Assembly: GCA_016795295.1 (NCBI GenBank) | Contig: JAEUHP010000217.1 | Coordinates: forward strand, 1 to 40,853 | DNA length: 40,853 bases | Source of the DNA: Planctomycetota bacterium | GTDB taxonomy: Bacteria > Planctomycetota > UBA1135 > UBA2386 | Direction of reading: 5' to 3' | In this document: positions 33,051 through 40,853 of the stretch, one piece after another | How the letters are laid out: each line of letters starts with the position of its first letter | Numbering within the stretch: the first letter of the stretch is position 1 | Program-made: the position numbers and the translations under genes | Notes under the pieces: model-generated | What the model saw: only the letters and a program-made list of their open reading frames with translations | Told to the model about the DNA's origin: nothing | The model's database searches: none

Positions 33051-36000
33051 ATGTTGCGCGCCGCCACCGCCTCGCTGCTTCTCTGTGCCTGCGTCGTCGC
33101 CCAGGGCCCGCCGCCGAACGGGCCGCGCCAGGTCGCTCCGGACTGGTGGGCACTCGAAGGCGCCGCCGTGGTGCGGGCTCCCGGGCGGGCGCCAGAAGAA
33201 CTGACCGTGGTGGTGCGCGACGGCCGCATCCAGCAAGTGGGGGGCACCGCACCCGAAGGGGCCACGCGCATCGACTGCCGCGGCCTCACCATGCTGCCGG
33301 CGTTCGTCGAGCCGTTCCTCCCGGTCGACGTCCCGGCCCTCGATGCCCAGACCGGCGACCGCCACTGGCACCCGATGCTGCAGGCCGAGCGGCACGCGCT
33401 CGAGAGTCCTGGGGTGCCGCTGGCCGAACGAGAGCTGCTCTGGCGGCTCGGATTCGCCACCGCCGCGGTCGTGCCCACCGGGGGCATCCTGAAAGGCACT
33501 GCCGCCGTGGTCCAGCTCGACGCGCCAGCCGATGGGGAGCGGCCCCGCGTCCTGCGCAGCCATGCCTACGAACTGGCCAGCTTGCAGCTGTCCCGCGACG
33601 GCCATCCGAACAGCGAAATGGGCGCCATCGCGCTGCTGCGGCAGACCCTGGCCGATGCGCGCTGGTTCGAACGCAGCCGTGCCGCCGCGGCCGGCAACCC
33701 CGCGCTGGCCCCCGACGCGCCAGTGAGCCGGACCCTGCAGGCGCTCGCCGACCACTGGCAGCTGCCGTTCTGGTTCGACGCCCAGGACGAACTGCAGGCG
33801 CTGCGCGCCCAGCGCATCGCTGCCGAATTCGGCCGCAGTCTGGTCGTGGTCGGCAGCGGCATGGAGTTTCGCCGCAGCCAGGCGCTGGCCGCGAGCAAGG
33901 CTGCAATGGTGGTGCCGTTGGCGTTCCCCGAGGCGCCCGACGTGAGCTCGGCGGCGGCCGCCGAGCAAGTGTCCCTGCGCCACCTGCAGAGCTGGGAGCA
34001 GGCGCCGACCAACGCCAAACGGCTGCTGGACGCAGGCCTGACCCTGGCATTCACCACGGCCCGGCTGCGCGACCGCGCGCAGTTCCACGCCCGACTGCGC
34101 GACGCGATGGCCTGCGGCGTGGCCGCCGACCAAGCCCTCGCCGCCCTGACCACGGCGCCGGCCCAACTGTTGGGCATCGACCACTTGGTCGGCACGCTCG
34201 AAGTGGGCAAGGTCGCCAGCCTGTTGCTGGTCGCCGGTGCGCCACTGCAGAGCACCATGGCCGTCCGCGAAGTGTGGATCGGCGGGCGGCGCCAGATCGT
34301 CACGCCGCCGGCCGATCGCGGTCTCGACGGCACCTGGAGCGTGTCCGGCCTGCCGGACCTGGCCGCGGCCGCGCTCTCGGTGCAGGGCAACCAAGTGACA
34401 CTGCGCAGTGGCGACACCGAACCGAAGCTCGGGTCGGTGCAGCGCGAACCAGCGCGGGTGTCGTTCCGTCTGCCGGGAGAGCCGGTGCGCCACGTGGCGC
34501 TGTGGCTGGAGGGCGACTCTCTGGCTGGCCAAGTACTGCCCCCGCCGGCCACTGGCGACGGCGCCTTGGCCGGCACCCGGACCCAAGCCGCCGCACCCAA
34601 GCCCGACCCGGTGGCGACTGGTTTCGTGCCGCCGGACCTCGGCCCGCTGCCCGTGCCGCTCGGCGGCTTCGGCACCAACGGCCCCACCCCGGCCAGCACC
34701 TTCGCCATCGTGGGCGCCGACCTGTGGACCTGTGACGCCCGCGGCATCGTGCGCAACGGCGCCGTGCTGGTCCGCGAGGGCAAACTCGCCTATGTCGGGC
34801 CCCGCGAAGGCCTGCCGCCCCTGCCGGCCGACGTGCCAGCACTCGACGCGACCGGCAAACACCTGACTCCGGGCCTGATCGACTGCCACTCGCACACCGG
34901 CATCTCGCGCGGTGTGAACGAGAGCGGCGAAGCCGTCACCGCGGAAGTCCGCGTGCAAGACGTGATCGACCCCGACGACGTGAACTGGTACCGCCAGCTC
35001 GCGGGCGGCGTCACTGCGGTCAACCAGCTCCACGGCTCGGCGAACGCCATCGGCGGGCAGAGTTCGACGGTCAAGTTGCGCTGGGGCGCCCTCCATCCCG
35101 ACGACTTGCGCTACGCGGGAGCGCCCGAGGGCATCAAGTTCGCCCTCGGCGAGAACCCGCGCCGCGCCAACGGCAGTGGCGCCAACAACCGCTACCCGAA
35201 CACGCGCATGGGGGTCGAAGCCCTGCTGCGCGACCGCTTCGCCGCCGCGACCGCCTACCGCGATGCACACGCTGCCTACGAGGCGCTGCCACCGGCGGCT
35301 CGAGCGCGCGTTCTGCCGCCGCGGCGTGACCTCGAGCTCGAAGCCTTGGCCGAGGTGCTGGCCGGAACGCGCCGCATCCACTGCCACAGCTACCGCCAGG
35401 ACGAGATCGGCATGCTGGCCGAACTGGCCCGTCAGCACGGCTTCGTGATCGGCACGTTCCAGCACGTGCTGGAGGGCTACAAGGTCGCCGATCTGATCGC
35501 CAAGAGCGCCGTCGGCGCCTCGTCGTTCAGCGACTGGTGGGCCTACAAGTTCGAGGTCATCGACGCGATCCCCGAGAACGGCGCGATCCTGCACGAGGCG
35601 GGCGTGCTGGTGTCGTTCAACAGCGACAGCAACGAACACGCGCGCCGGCTCAACACCGAAGCCGGCAAGGCCGTGAAGTACGGCCGCGTGCCGCCAGCCG
35701 AGGCCCTGTGCTTCGTGACGCGCAACCCGGCGATCCAGCTCGGCATTTTCGAGCGCACCGGCTCGCTGACCGCCGGCAAGGACGCCGACCTCGCCCTGTG
35801 GTCGGGCGACCCACTCACCTACAGCACCCGCTGCGAAGCGACCTGGGTGGACGGTCGGCTGCTGTTCTCGCTGGAACAAGACCGCAACCATCGCCAGCGC
35901 ATTGCCGCCGAGCGCCAGCGGCTCTTGGCCAAGGCCGCGCAGAGCGGCGGCAAACCTGACCAACCGTCGAGCGAGGCGGCTCGGCGGCAAGACGCCTACT

Positions 36001-36056
36001 GGCGTGCCGAACACTCCACCCACCACTACTGCTGCGACTGCCAAGGAGGTCGCTGA
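33051..36056 (+). CDS. Exported amidohydrolase with a degenerate N-terminal and an intact C-terminal hydrolase unit
   Basis: A 1001-residue protein with a signal peptide (about 1-18). Two amidohydrolase-like halves follow. The first (about 30-430) has the composite-domain strands and a closing DHLVGTLEVGKVASLLLVAGAP, but the metal-binding HxH region reads MLPAFVEPFLPV with no His. The second (about 560-960) has the intact LTPGLIDCHSHTGIS (His613, His615), RRIHCHSYRQDEIG (about 777-779), GTFQHVLEGYK and SFNSDSNEHARRL with an Asp, then GKDADLALWSGDP. It therefore should be catalytic only in the second half. This family includes imidazolonepropionase- and prolidase-like enzymes, and the substrate is unknown. 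Its last base is shared with the next gene start (TGATG). Confidence 0.9.
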   Translation: MLRAATASLLLCACVVAQGPPPNGPRQVAPDWWALEGAAVVRAPGRAPEELTVVVRDGRIQQVGGTAPEGATRIDCRGLTMLPAFVEPFLPVDVPALDAQTGDRHWHPMLQAERHALESPGVPLAERELLWRLGFATAAVVPTGGILKGTAAVVQLDAPADGERPRVLRSHAYELASLQLSRDGHPNSEMGAIALLRQTLADARWFERSRAAAAGNPALAPDAPVSRTLQALADHWQLPFWFDAQDELQALRAQRIAAEFGRSLVVVGSGMEFRRSQALAASKAAMVVPLAFPEAPDVSSAAAAEQVSLRHLQSWEQAPTNAKRLLDAGLTLAFTTARLRDRAQFHARLRDAMACGVAADQALAALTTAPAQLLGIDHLVGTLEVGKVASLLLVAGAPLQSTMAVREVWIGGRRQIVTPPADRGLDGTWSVSGLPDLAAAALSVQGNQVTLRSGDTEPKLGSVQREPARVSFRLPGEPVRHVALWLEGDSLAGQVLPPPATGDGALAGTRTQAAAPKPDPVATGFVPPDLGPLPVPLGGFGTNGPTPASTFAIVGADLWTCDARGIVRNGAVLVREGKLAYVGPREGLPPLPADVPALDATGKHLTPGLIDCHSHTGISRGVNESGEAVTAEVRVQDVIDPDDVNWYRQLAGGVTAVNQLHGSANAIGGQSSTVKLRWGALHPDDLRYAGAPEGIKFALGENPRRANGSGANNRYPNTRMGVEALLRDRFAAATAYRDAHAAYEALPPAARARVLPPRRDLELEALAEVLAGTRRIHCHSYRQDEIGMLAELARQHGFVIGTFQHVLEGYKVADLIAKSAVGASSFSDWWAYKFEVIDAIPENGAILHEAGVLVSFNSDSNEHARRLNTEAGKAVKYGRVPPAEALCFVTRNPAIQLGIFERTGSLTAGKDADLALWSGDPLTYSTRCEATWVDGRLLFSLEQDRNHRQRIAAERQRLLAKAAQSGGKPDQPSSEAARRQDAYWRAEHSTHHYCCDCQGGR

Positions 36057-37402
36057 TGTCCTCTCGCCACCTGCCCTTCGCCTGCTACCTGGCGCTGGCC
36101 GCCAGCCCGACCCCTCTTGCCGCGCAAGACCTGGGCCACAAGGCGGCACCGCAGCGCCAGCCGGTGGTCTTCACCCACGCCGTCCTGCACACCGTCACCG
36201 ACGGCATCGTGCTCGACGGCACGCTGTGGTGGGACGAAGGCGTGATCCGCGGCGTGTTGCCCGCGGGCACGGCGCCCAACCTGCCTCCAGGCACCTCTCC
36301 CATGGTGATCGACCTGCAGGGGCGCAGTGTTTATCCCGGCTTCGTCTCGCCGTTCACCACCCTGGGCCTCGAGGAACTGGGTGCGGTCCGGCAGACGGTC
36401 GACCTCGACGAAGTCGGCGAGCTGACGGCTGAGGCCCTGGCGATGACCGCCGTGAATCCCGATTCGGTGGCACTGCCGGTGGCGCGCAGCAATGGCGTGC
36501 TGACCGCCGGTGTGTTCCCGCGCGGCGGGCTGATCGCCGGCCGCGCCGCCGTGATCCGCCTCGACGGCTGGACCAACCAGGACCTCGCAGTGCAGGCGGA
36601 CGCCGGTCCGGTGCTGCAGTGGCCCATGCGCAACCACCAGCCAGATCTGCGCCGCCGCGGGCCGCGGGCCGAGGCATCGGGCGACGATCCCGCTGCCGCG
36701 GTGCAGAAGGCACGCGACCGGATCGACGCCGCCTTCACGGCGGCACGCGCGTGGCAGCGAGCGCGAGCCGCGGATCCGCGAGTGCCCCACGATGTGCGCC
36801 ACCAGGCCCTGGTGCCGGCCCTCGAAGGCCAGGTGCCGGTGTTCCTGGTCGCCGACGAGCTGGAGCAGATCGAATCGGCGGTGCGCTGGGCCGTTGGCAC
36901 CGGCCTCAAGCCGGTGGTGGTCGGTGGCCGCGATGCACTGCTGTGTGCGCCCCTCCTGCGCCGCCTGGACGTGCCCGTGGTGGTCGGTGCCGTGCATCGC
37001 CTGCCGCGGCGCGACGACGAAGCGTACAGCGAACCGTTCGAACTGCCCGCGCTGCTGGCCAAAGCCGGCGTGCGTTTCTGCCTCGCTTCCGGCGGTGACT
37101 TCAGTCAGGAGCGCAACCTGCCGTACCAGGCTGCCACGGCGATCGCCTTCGGCCTGGATCCGGCGCGCGGACTCGCCGCGATCACCCAGGACGCCGCCAC
37201 GATCCTCGGCGTCGGCGATCGCCTCGGCTCCCTGCGCGTCGGCAAGGAAGCCACGCTGTTCGTCAGCGATGGCGATCCGTTGGCCCTGACCACGCGCATC
37301 GAGCTGGCGTTCGTGCAAGGCCGCCAGATCGACTTGCGCAACAAGCACACCGAACTGGCCAAGAAGTACCGCGAGCGTTACCGACAGTTGCAGGGCCGCT
37401 GA
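36056..37402 (+). CDS. Exported amidohydrolase-like protein lacking the HxH metal motif
   Basis: A 448-residue protein with a signal peptide (ending TPLAAQ). It keeps the beta-sandwich ends of the family (VVFTHAVLHTVTDGIVLDG, VIDLQGRSVYPGF and the closing GSLRVGKEATLFVSDGDPLAL). The site that should read DxHxH is VYPGFVSPFTTLG, without His. A later DVPVVVGAVHRLPRRDDEAY and FCLASGGDF keep the fold. It is probably a non-catalytic partner of the amidohydrolase encoded upstream, whose stop shares a base with this start (TGATG). It resembles the degenerate first half of that protein, which suggests an ancestral duplication (inference). Confidence 0.88.
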   Translation: MSSRHLPFACYLALAASPTPLAAQDLGHKAAPQRQPVVFTHAVLHTVTDGIVLDGTLWWDEGVIRGVLPAGTAPNLPPGTSPMVIDLQGRSVYPGFVSPFTTLGLEELGAVRQTVDLDEVGELTAEALAMTAVNPDSVALPVARSNGVLTAGVFPRGGLIAGRAAVIRLDGWTNQDLAVQADAGPVLQWPMRNHQPDLRRRGPRAEASGDDPAAAVQKARDRIDAAFTAARAWQRARAADPRVPHDVRHQALVPALEGQVPVFLVADELEQIESAVRWAVGTGLKPVVVGGRDALLCAPLLRRLDVPVVVGAVHRLPRRDDEAYSEPFELPALLAKAGVRFCLASGGDFSQERNLPYQAATAIAFGLDPARGLAAITQDAATILGVGDRLGSLRVGKEATLFVSDGDPLALTTRIELAFVQGRQIDLRNKHTELAKKYRERYRQLQGR

Positions 37403-37417
37403 GCCCACCTTGGGCTC
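37401..37417. terminator. Bidirectional terminator hairpin between convergent genes
   Basis: GAGCCC (37401-37406), loop ACCTT, GGGCTC (37412-37417) form a perfect 6-bp stem beginning inside the stop codon of the amidohydrolase-like gene. The convergent HisC-HAD gene ends at 37437. It could serve both directions; there is no long T-run. Confidence 0.5.
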
Positions 37418-37436
37418 GGCACCGACGCCCCCCCGG

Positions 37437-38930
37437 TCAGCGCCCGAGCGCGGCCAACAGTTCGAGCAGGGCGGCAGGACCCGCCACGAGCCTGGCCGCC
37501 CCCGCCGCGCGCAGACGTGCGGCGTGTGCTTCGGCACCCACGCCGACCGGAGTCACGGCGAGTGGCACCACCCCGGCCCCACGCGCAGCCAGCAAATCGC
37601 CTGGGTTGTCGCCGAGCAGCCAGCCGCTCGTGGCCTGCAGCCGCGACAGACACAGCCGCACCGGTGCTGGATCGGGTTTGGCCGGCGCGTCGTCGGCAGT
37701 CACCAGGGCCCGCACCGAGGCCGCCAAGCCGTGCCGCTCGAGCACCGACTCGGCCAGCCGGCGCGGACAACTCGTGACCACGCCGATCGGCAGTTGCCGC
37801 CCGAGCACTTCGAGCACGTCCTTTGCCGCGAGCGCGCGGCGCGCGTACAGATCGACGAGCACACCGTCGAGATCGAACAACAGCGCGTTGGGAGCCAGCG
37901 CCGCCGCCACCGCCGCAGTGAGCCGCGCGAACGCCTCCGGCTGGCCAGGCACCGTGATGCGCAGGCCGCCGGCGAGCCGGCGCGTCGCGATGCCGAGGCC
38001 CAGCAGCGCCTCGTGCAACCAAGCGACGCCCGGGCCCTCGGCGAACACGAAGTTGCCGGAAGAAGGTGCGACGACCAGGCCTGCCGCCAACAGCTGCTCG
38101 CGCAGCACCTGCCGCTCGTGCCGCACCTGCGCCACGTAGTCCGCGACTTCGGCAGCACCGGTGGCGAGGCGATGGGCCGCAGCACGGCGCGCCCAGGTGC
38201 CACACGGAAACGCCCCGCCCACCGCACGCAACCAGCCCACCACGGCCGGCGCAGCCAGTGCATAGCCGACGCGCAACCCAGCCAGCCCATGGGCCTTGCT
38301 GAAGGTGCGCAGCACGACGGCGTTCGGCAGCCCCAGCGCCACCTGGGTCAGGTCCTGGTCGGCGAACTCCGCGTAGGCAGCGTCGACCAGCAGCACCGCG
38401 TGCGGGGCGGCCGCGGCAACGGCGCGCACGTCTTCGGCACTCGCCACCAAACCAGTCGGATTGTTGGGCGAGACGAGCGCCACCAGCGCCGTCGCCGGTC
38501 CCACCCTAGCCAGCACCTCGGCGCGTGGCCACGGGCCCTGCTGCCAGGGCAACGCCAGCAGCGTGCCGCCACTGCTCGCCACGTGCCGCTCCAGCATCTC
38601 GAACGTCGGCACCGGTACGATCGCTTCGCGGCCCGGCTCCAGCACCGCCCGACACAGCCGATCCAACACATCGTCGCCACCGGCACCGACGAACACCTGC
38701 TCGGGCACCACGCCATGGTGGGCAGCGAGCACCTGCTCCAGATCGCGATCGAGCGGATACCGGCGCACCGCCTCGGCGTCGGCGAGCGCGGCGAAGAAGT
38801 CGGGACCTGGGGCGCGCCCCTGGTTGCCGTCGAGCCGCAGGTCGACGTGGGCCGGCAGCACGGGCATGCCCGCCGCTCGTGCCGGCACCCGCCCTGCCGG
38901 CCGCACCGCGCAAGGCCCCTGGTCGCTCAC
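37437..38930 (-). CDS. HisC-type aminotransferase fused to a HAD-family phosphatase
   Basis: A 497-residue two-domain protein. Residues about 25-345 match histidinol-phosphate aminotransferase: RLDGNQG start, RRYPLD, VSPNNPTG (about 153-160), LLVDAAYAEF, Schiff-base lysine in RTFSKAHGLAGLRVGY (Lys212) and the terminal LRITV Arg. Residues about 348-490 are a HAD hydrolase: LLFDLDGVLVD (Asp353, Asp355), GVVTSCP, Lys418 in AKPDP and LLGDNPGDLLAAR (Asp441, Asp445). HisC and histidinol phosphatase catalyse consecutive steps of histidine biosynthesis, so the fusion may channel histidinol phosphate. The HAD substrate is not proven. GTG at 38930 overlaps the TGA of the upstream cytochrome gene (GTGA); the ATG at 38867 is the alternative. 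Confidence 0.9.
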   Translation of the reverse strand: MSDQGPCAVRPAGRVPARAAGMPVLPAHVDLRLDGNQGRAPGPDFFAALADAEAVRRYPLDRDLEQVLAAHHGVVPEQVFVGAGGDDVLDRLCRAVLEPGREAIVPVPTFEMLERHVASSGGTLLALPWQQGPWPRAEVLARVGPATALVALVSPNNPTGLVASAEDVRAVAAAAPHAVLLVDAAYAEFADQDLTQVALGLPNAVVLRTFSKAHGLAGLRVGYALAAPAVVGWLRAVGGAFPCGTWARRAAAHRLATGAAEVADYVAQVRHERQVLREQLLAAGLVVAPSSGNFVFAEGPGVAWLHEALLGLGIATRRLAGGLRITVPGQPEAFARLTAAVAAALAPNALLFDLDGVLVDLYARRALAAKDVLEVLGRQLPIGVVTSCPRRLAESVLERHGLAASVRALVTADDAPAKPDPAPVRLCLSRLQATSGWLLGDNPGDLLAARGAGVVPLAVTPVGVGAEAHAARLRAAGAARLVAGPAALLELLAALGR

Positions 38931-40853
38931 CGCCGCGCCTTGCTGCCGAGGAAGTGCCAGATCGCTTCGAACTGCGCCTCTGCTGCGCCGCCGAGCACGT
39001 CCTGGATGGCCGTGCGTTCCCCGTCCACACGGTACTTGGGCATGCGCGCATCGGGATCGATGCGCGGCGGGTCCATCAGCCAGCGCACGTAGTACTCGTG
39101 CCGCAAGCGCGTGCGCGCCAGCAGCAGGTCGATCCCGGCGCGCTCGAACACCTGCACCGCGGGCTGGTCGCCGAGGGCGTGGCACTGCACGCAGCCGAAA
39201 CCGGTGCCCATCTGTACCAACCGTTCGCCGTGGATGGCCGCCTGCGCGTCGGGCGGCTGCAACGGCTCGTCCAGTGCACCATAGCCGTGCTGCCGGACGA
39301 GTCCCTGCACCACGATCTCGCCGCGGCGGTGGAAGGCCGGCATGCGCGCGGTGAGCCAGGGCCGTGGCGACTTCTCCTGGCCCTGCACGAAGCGAACCAG
39401 CCACGACGGCTGCAGCTTGCTGCCGACCCAGGTCAAGGCCGGCACACCCTGGCCGCGCGGGTCGAGCTCGGCCGGCAGTGGCGTCGTGGCCGAAGCGCGC
39501 TCGGCCCAGTTCGCCCACGCGGAGGGCGTGCCGTCCAGACCATGGCATGCCGTACAGCGCAGCGCTTCGACCTGCCGCGCCGCGTAGTCGGCGGGTGCCG
39601 AGCGGAACGGCACGGTCAGCGCCGCGGGCAGGAACGCCCGCAGCGCCGCGGACTGGTCCGGGTCCAGCTCGTGGTCCGGCGCGGCACCACGGCCGCCGGG
39701 CTGCGCCGCGAGACAGCCGCGCTCGACCTTCCAATGGGGCATGCGCGGCCAACGGCGCTCGTCGACTTCCTGGTCGAGCGCGTGGCACACCGCACAGCCG
39801 AGCCGCTGCGCCAGCCGCCGACCGCGGGCGGCGTCCCCGGCCACGGCCGGCACGGGCGCCGCAGAGCCTGCCAGCAGGTAGGCGGCGAGCGCCATGGCTT
39901 CGTCGCGCGCGAGCCGGAAGTCGGGCATCTTGGTGTGCGGATAGTCGCGCGCCGGCTGCTGCAGGAACTCGACCAGCGCCGCGGCGTGCCACTTCTGCGG
40001 CACGTGGTGCAAGGGCACGGGCCCGCGCGGATCACGCCCGGCGGCCACCGCGGGTGGGGTGTGGCAAGCGACGCAACCGAGCTGCTGGAACAGGCGCTCG
40101 CCGGCCAGCCGCGCGGCCGCCTCGAACTCGAGGGCCGGCGGCGGCGCGCCGAGGCCAGCCAGCCAGGCGGCCAAATCGCCGAGTTCCCCGTCCCCGAGCG
40201 CGAACTTCGGCATCGTCGCGTCCGGTCGCTGGGCCCGCGGATCCCGCAGCCACGCGACGAGCCACTCGCGGCGCACCCGCCCACCGATCTGGCGCAGATC
40301 GGGCCCCGGTTGGTCCAACTCACCGAATGCCGAAGCACCGATGCGGTGCTCGTCGTTGGCGTGGCAGCGCGCACAGCGCCGCTCCACGAACAGTTGCTGC
40401 CCCAAGCGCAACTGCGCGCCCAAGCGCACGCCGGAGTCGTCGGGATTGTGCGCCAAGGCTTCGGGTGCAGGCGGCTCGAAGCCGAAGTCCGGTCCGGCCC
40501 AGAACAGGCGGAACTGGCCCTCGCCAGTCGCCGCGCTCTCGAACACCAGCTCCAGGTCGTTCTCGCCCTTGCGCAACCGCGCCGGCGCCTTGCTCTCCAG
40601 GGGCTTGCCGGCCCGCAACGAACCGTCCAGCACCGGCTCGCCGTTGACCCGCAGCGTCACGCTGCCACGGCCCTCGATGCGGAATCGGTAGCGCTCGCGC
40701 AACGGCAGGGTCACTACCGCCCGGTAGCTGGCGCGAAACCACCCCGGCGCCACGAACGGCGTCGGCGCTTCGCCGCGCTCCACCGCCAGGGACAGCACCC
40801 GCGCCACTTCGGTGTGGCTGGGCGCGGCACCTTCGCCGCCGAGCTGCTGGAAG
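38927..40853 (-). CDS. Multiheme c-type cytochrome with PA14-like domain (5' end outside window)
   Basis: The frame is open to the window edge, so the N-terminus lies outside. The first part seen (WFRASYRAVVTLPLRERYRFRIEG to GEGQFRLFWAGPDFGFEPP) is a PA14-like beta domain. Five heme-attachment motifs follow: CARCH (near 40375), CVACH (near 40075), CAVCH (near 39797), CTACH (near 39560) and CVQCH (near 39194). Each is followed by Met-containing segments (for example MPKFALG, MPDFRLA, MPKYRV) that can supply the second heme ligand. The protein is periplasmic and likely transfers electrons. PA14-cytochrome fusions of this kind are common in Planctomycetota. Its stop overlaps the HisC-HAD GTG start. 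Confidence 0.9.
   Translation of the reverse strand, partial: FQQLGGEGAAPSHTEVARVLSLAVERGEAPTPFVAPGWFRASYRAVVTLPLRERYRFRIEGRGSVTLRVNGEPVLDGSLRAGKPLESKAPARLRKGENDLELVFESAATGEGQFRLFWAGPDFGFEPPAPEALAHNPDDSGVRLGAQLRLGQQLFVERRCARCHANDEHRIGASAFGELDQPGPDLRQIGGRVRREWLVAWLRDPRAQRPDATMPKFALGDGELGDLAAWLAGLGAPPPALEFEAAARLAGERLFQQLGCVACHTPPAVAAGRDPRGPVPLHHVPQKWHAAALVEFLQQPARDYPHTKMPDFRLARDEAMALAAYLLAGSAAPVPAVAGDAARGRRLAQRLGCAVCHALDQEVDERRWPRMPHWKVERGCLAAQPGGRGAAPDHELDPDQSAALRAFLPAALTVPFRSAPADYAARQVEALRCTACHGLDGTPSAWANWAERASATTPLPAELDPRGQGVPALTWVGSKLQPSWLVRFVQGQEKSPRPWLTARMPAFHRRGEIVVQGLVRQHGYGALDEPLQPPDAQAAIHGERLVQMGTGFGCVQCHALGDQPAVQVFERAGIDLLLARTRLRHEYYVRWLMDPPRIDPDARMPKYRVDGERTAIQDVLGGAAEAQFEAIWHFLGSKARR

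Noticed and set aside
31962..36149. Very long open frame on the reverse strand (about 1395 codons) opposite the TonB receptor and amidohydrolase
   Set aside because: It is antisense to clearly recognised genes and has the low-complexity Ala/Arg/Gly/Gln composition of GC-rich shadow frames, without any domain.
1..40853. CRISPR array, rRNA or direct-repeat cluster
   Set aside because: I saw no regularly spaced repeats and no rRNA-like conserved stretch anywhere in the window.

Overview
The window is a visibly very GC-rich bacterial chromosome segment from a diderm. It has an RND tripartite pump, a TonB-dependent receptor, lipoproteins and periplasmic c-type cytochromes. Several genes fit a Planctomycetota-like or related deep-branching lineage: a Tat-exported hydroxypyruvate-isomerase-like TIM barrel, a PA14 plus multi-CxxCH cytochrome, and exported amidohydrolases. 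No rRNA or other phylogenetic marker is present, so this placement is an inference. I saw no rRNA or tRNA gene, CRISPR array or intact insertion sequence. Genes are densely packed and many neighbours share stop/start bases (TGATG, ATGA or GTGA), which indicates translationally coupled operons.

Region by region: (1) 1-2272, the 3' part of katG, a Tat-exported sugar isomerase/epimerase-like protein and a small coiled-coil protein. (2) 2269-7186, reverse strand, two ABC importers: an SsuABC/TauABC-type SBP-ATPase-permease operon, and an amino-acid-type importer whose binding protein and permease are fused in one chain. (3) 7225-7557, a truncated and frameshifted remnant of an Rpn/DUF4351 nuclease-transposase. 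(4) 7575-9272, AlkC-like DNA glycosylase and YaeQ (reverse). (5) 9299-15414, an exported hypothetical protein, a beta-lactamase-fold/PHB-esterase fusion (reverse), a 54-residue lipoprotein, a DUF423 membrane protein and a multi-pass membrane protein. (6) 15604-16116, adenine phosphoribosyltransferase.

(7) 16362-20642 is the most interesting block. A clear cyclic di-GMP-I (GEMM) riboswitch and a hairpin-rich leader precede a FliA/WhiG-type sigma factor. An HDOD protein, a stand-alone CheY, a CheX and a CheX-receiver-like fusion follow. The block reads as a c-di-GMP-responsive regulatory module, although no flagellar structural gene is in view.

(8) 20718-21914, a class V aminotransferase. (9) 21978-28009, a complete RND efflux operon (outer-membrane lipoprotein, adaptor, pump). 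(10) 28184-33002, a tightly coupled YfiR-like protein, hybrid histidine kinase and TonB-dependent receptor. (11) 33051-37402, two exported amidohydrolase-family proteins in which only one of three metal-hydrolase units keeps its metal-binding HxH. (12) 37437-40853, reverse strand, a HisC aminotransferase fused to a HAD phosphatase, coupled to a pentaheme-type cytochrome that runs off the window.
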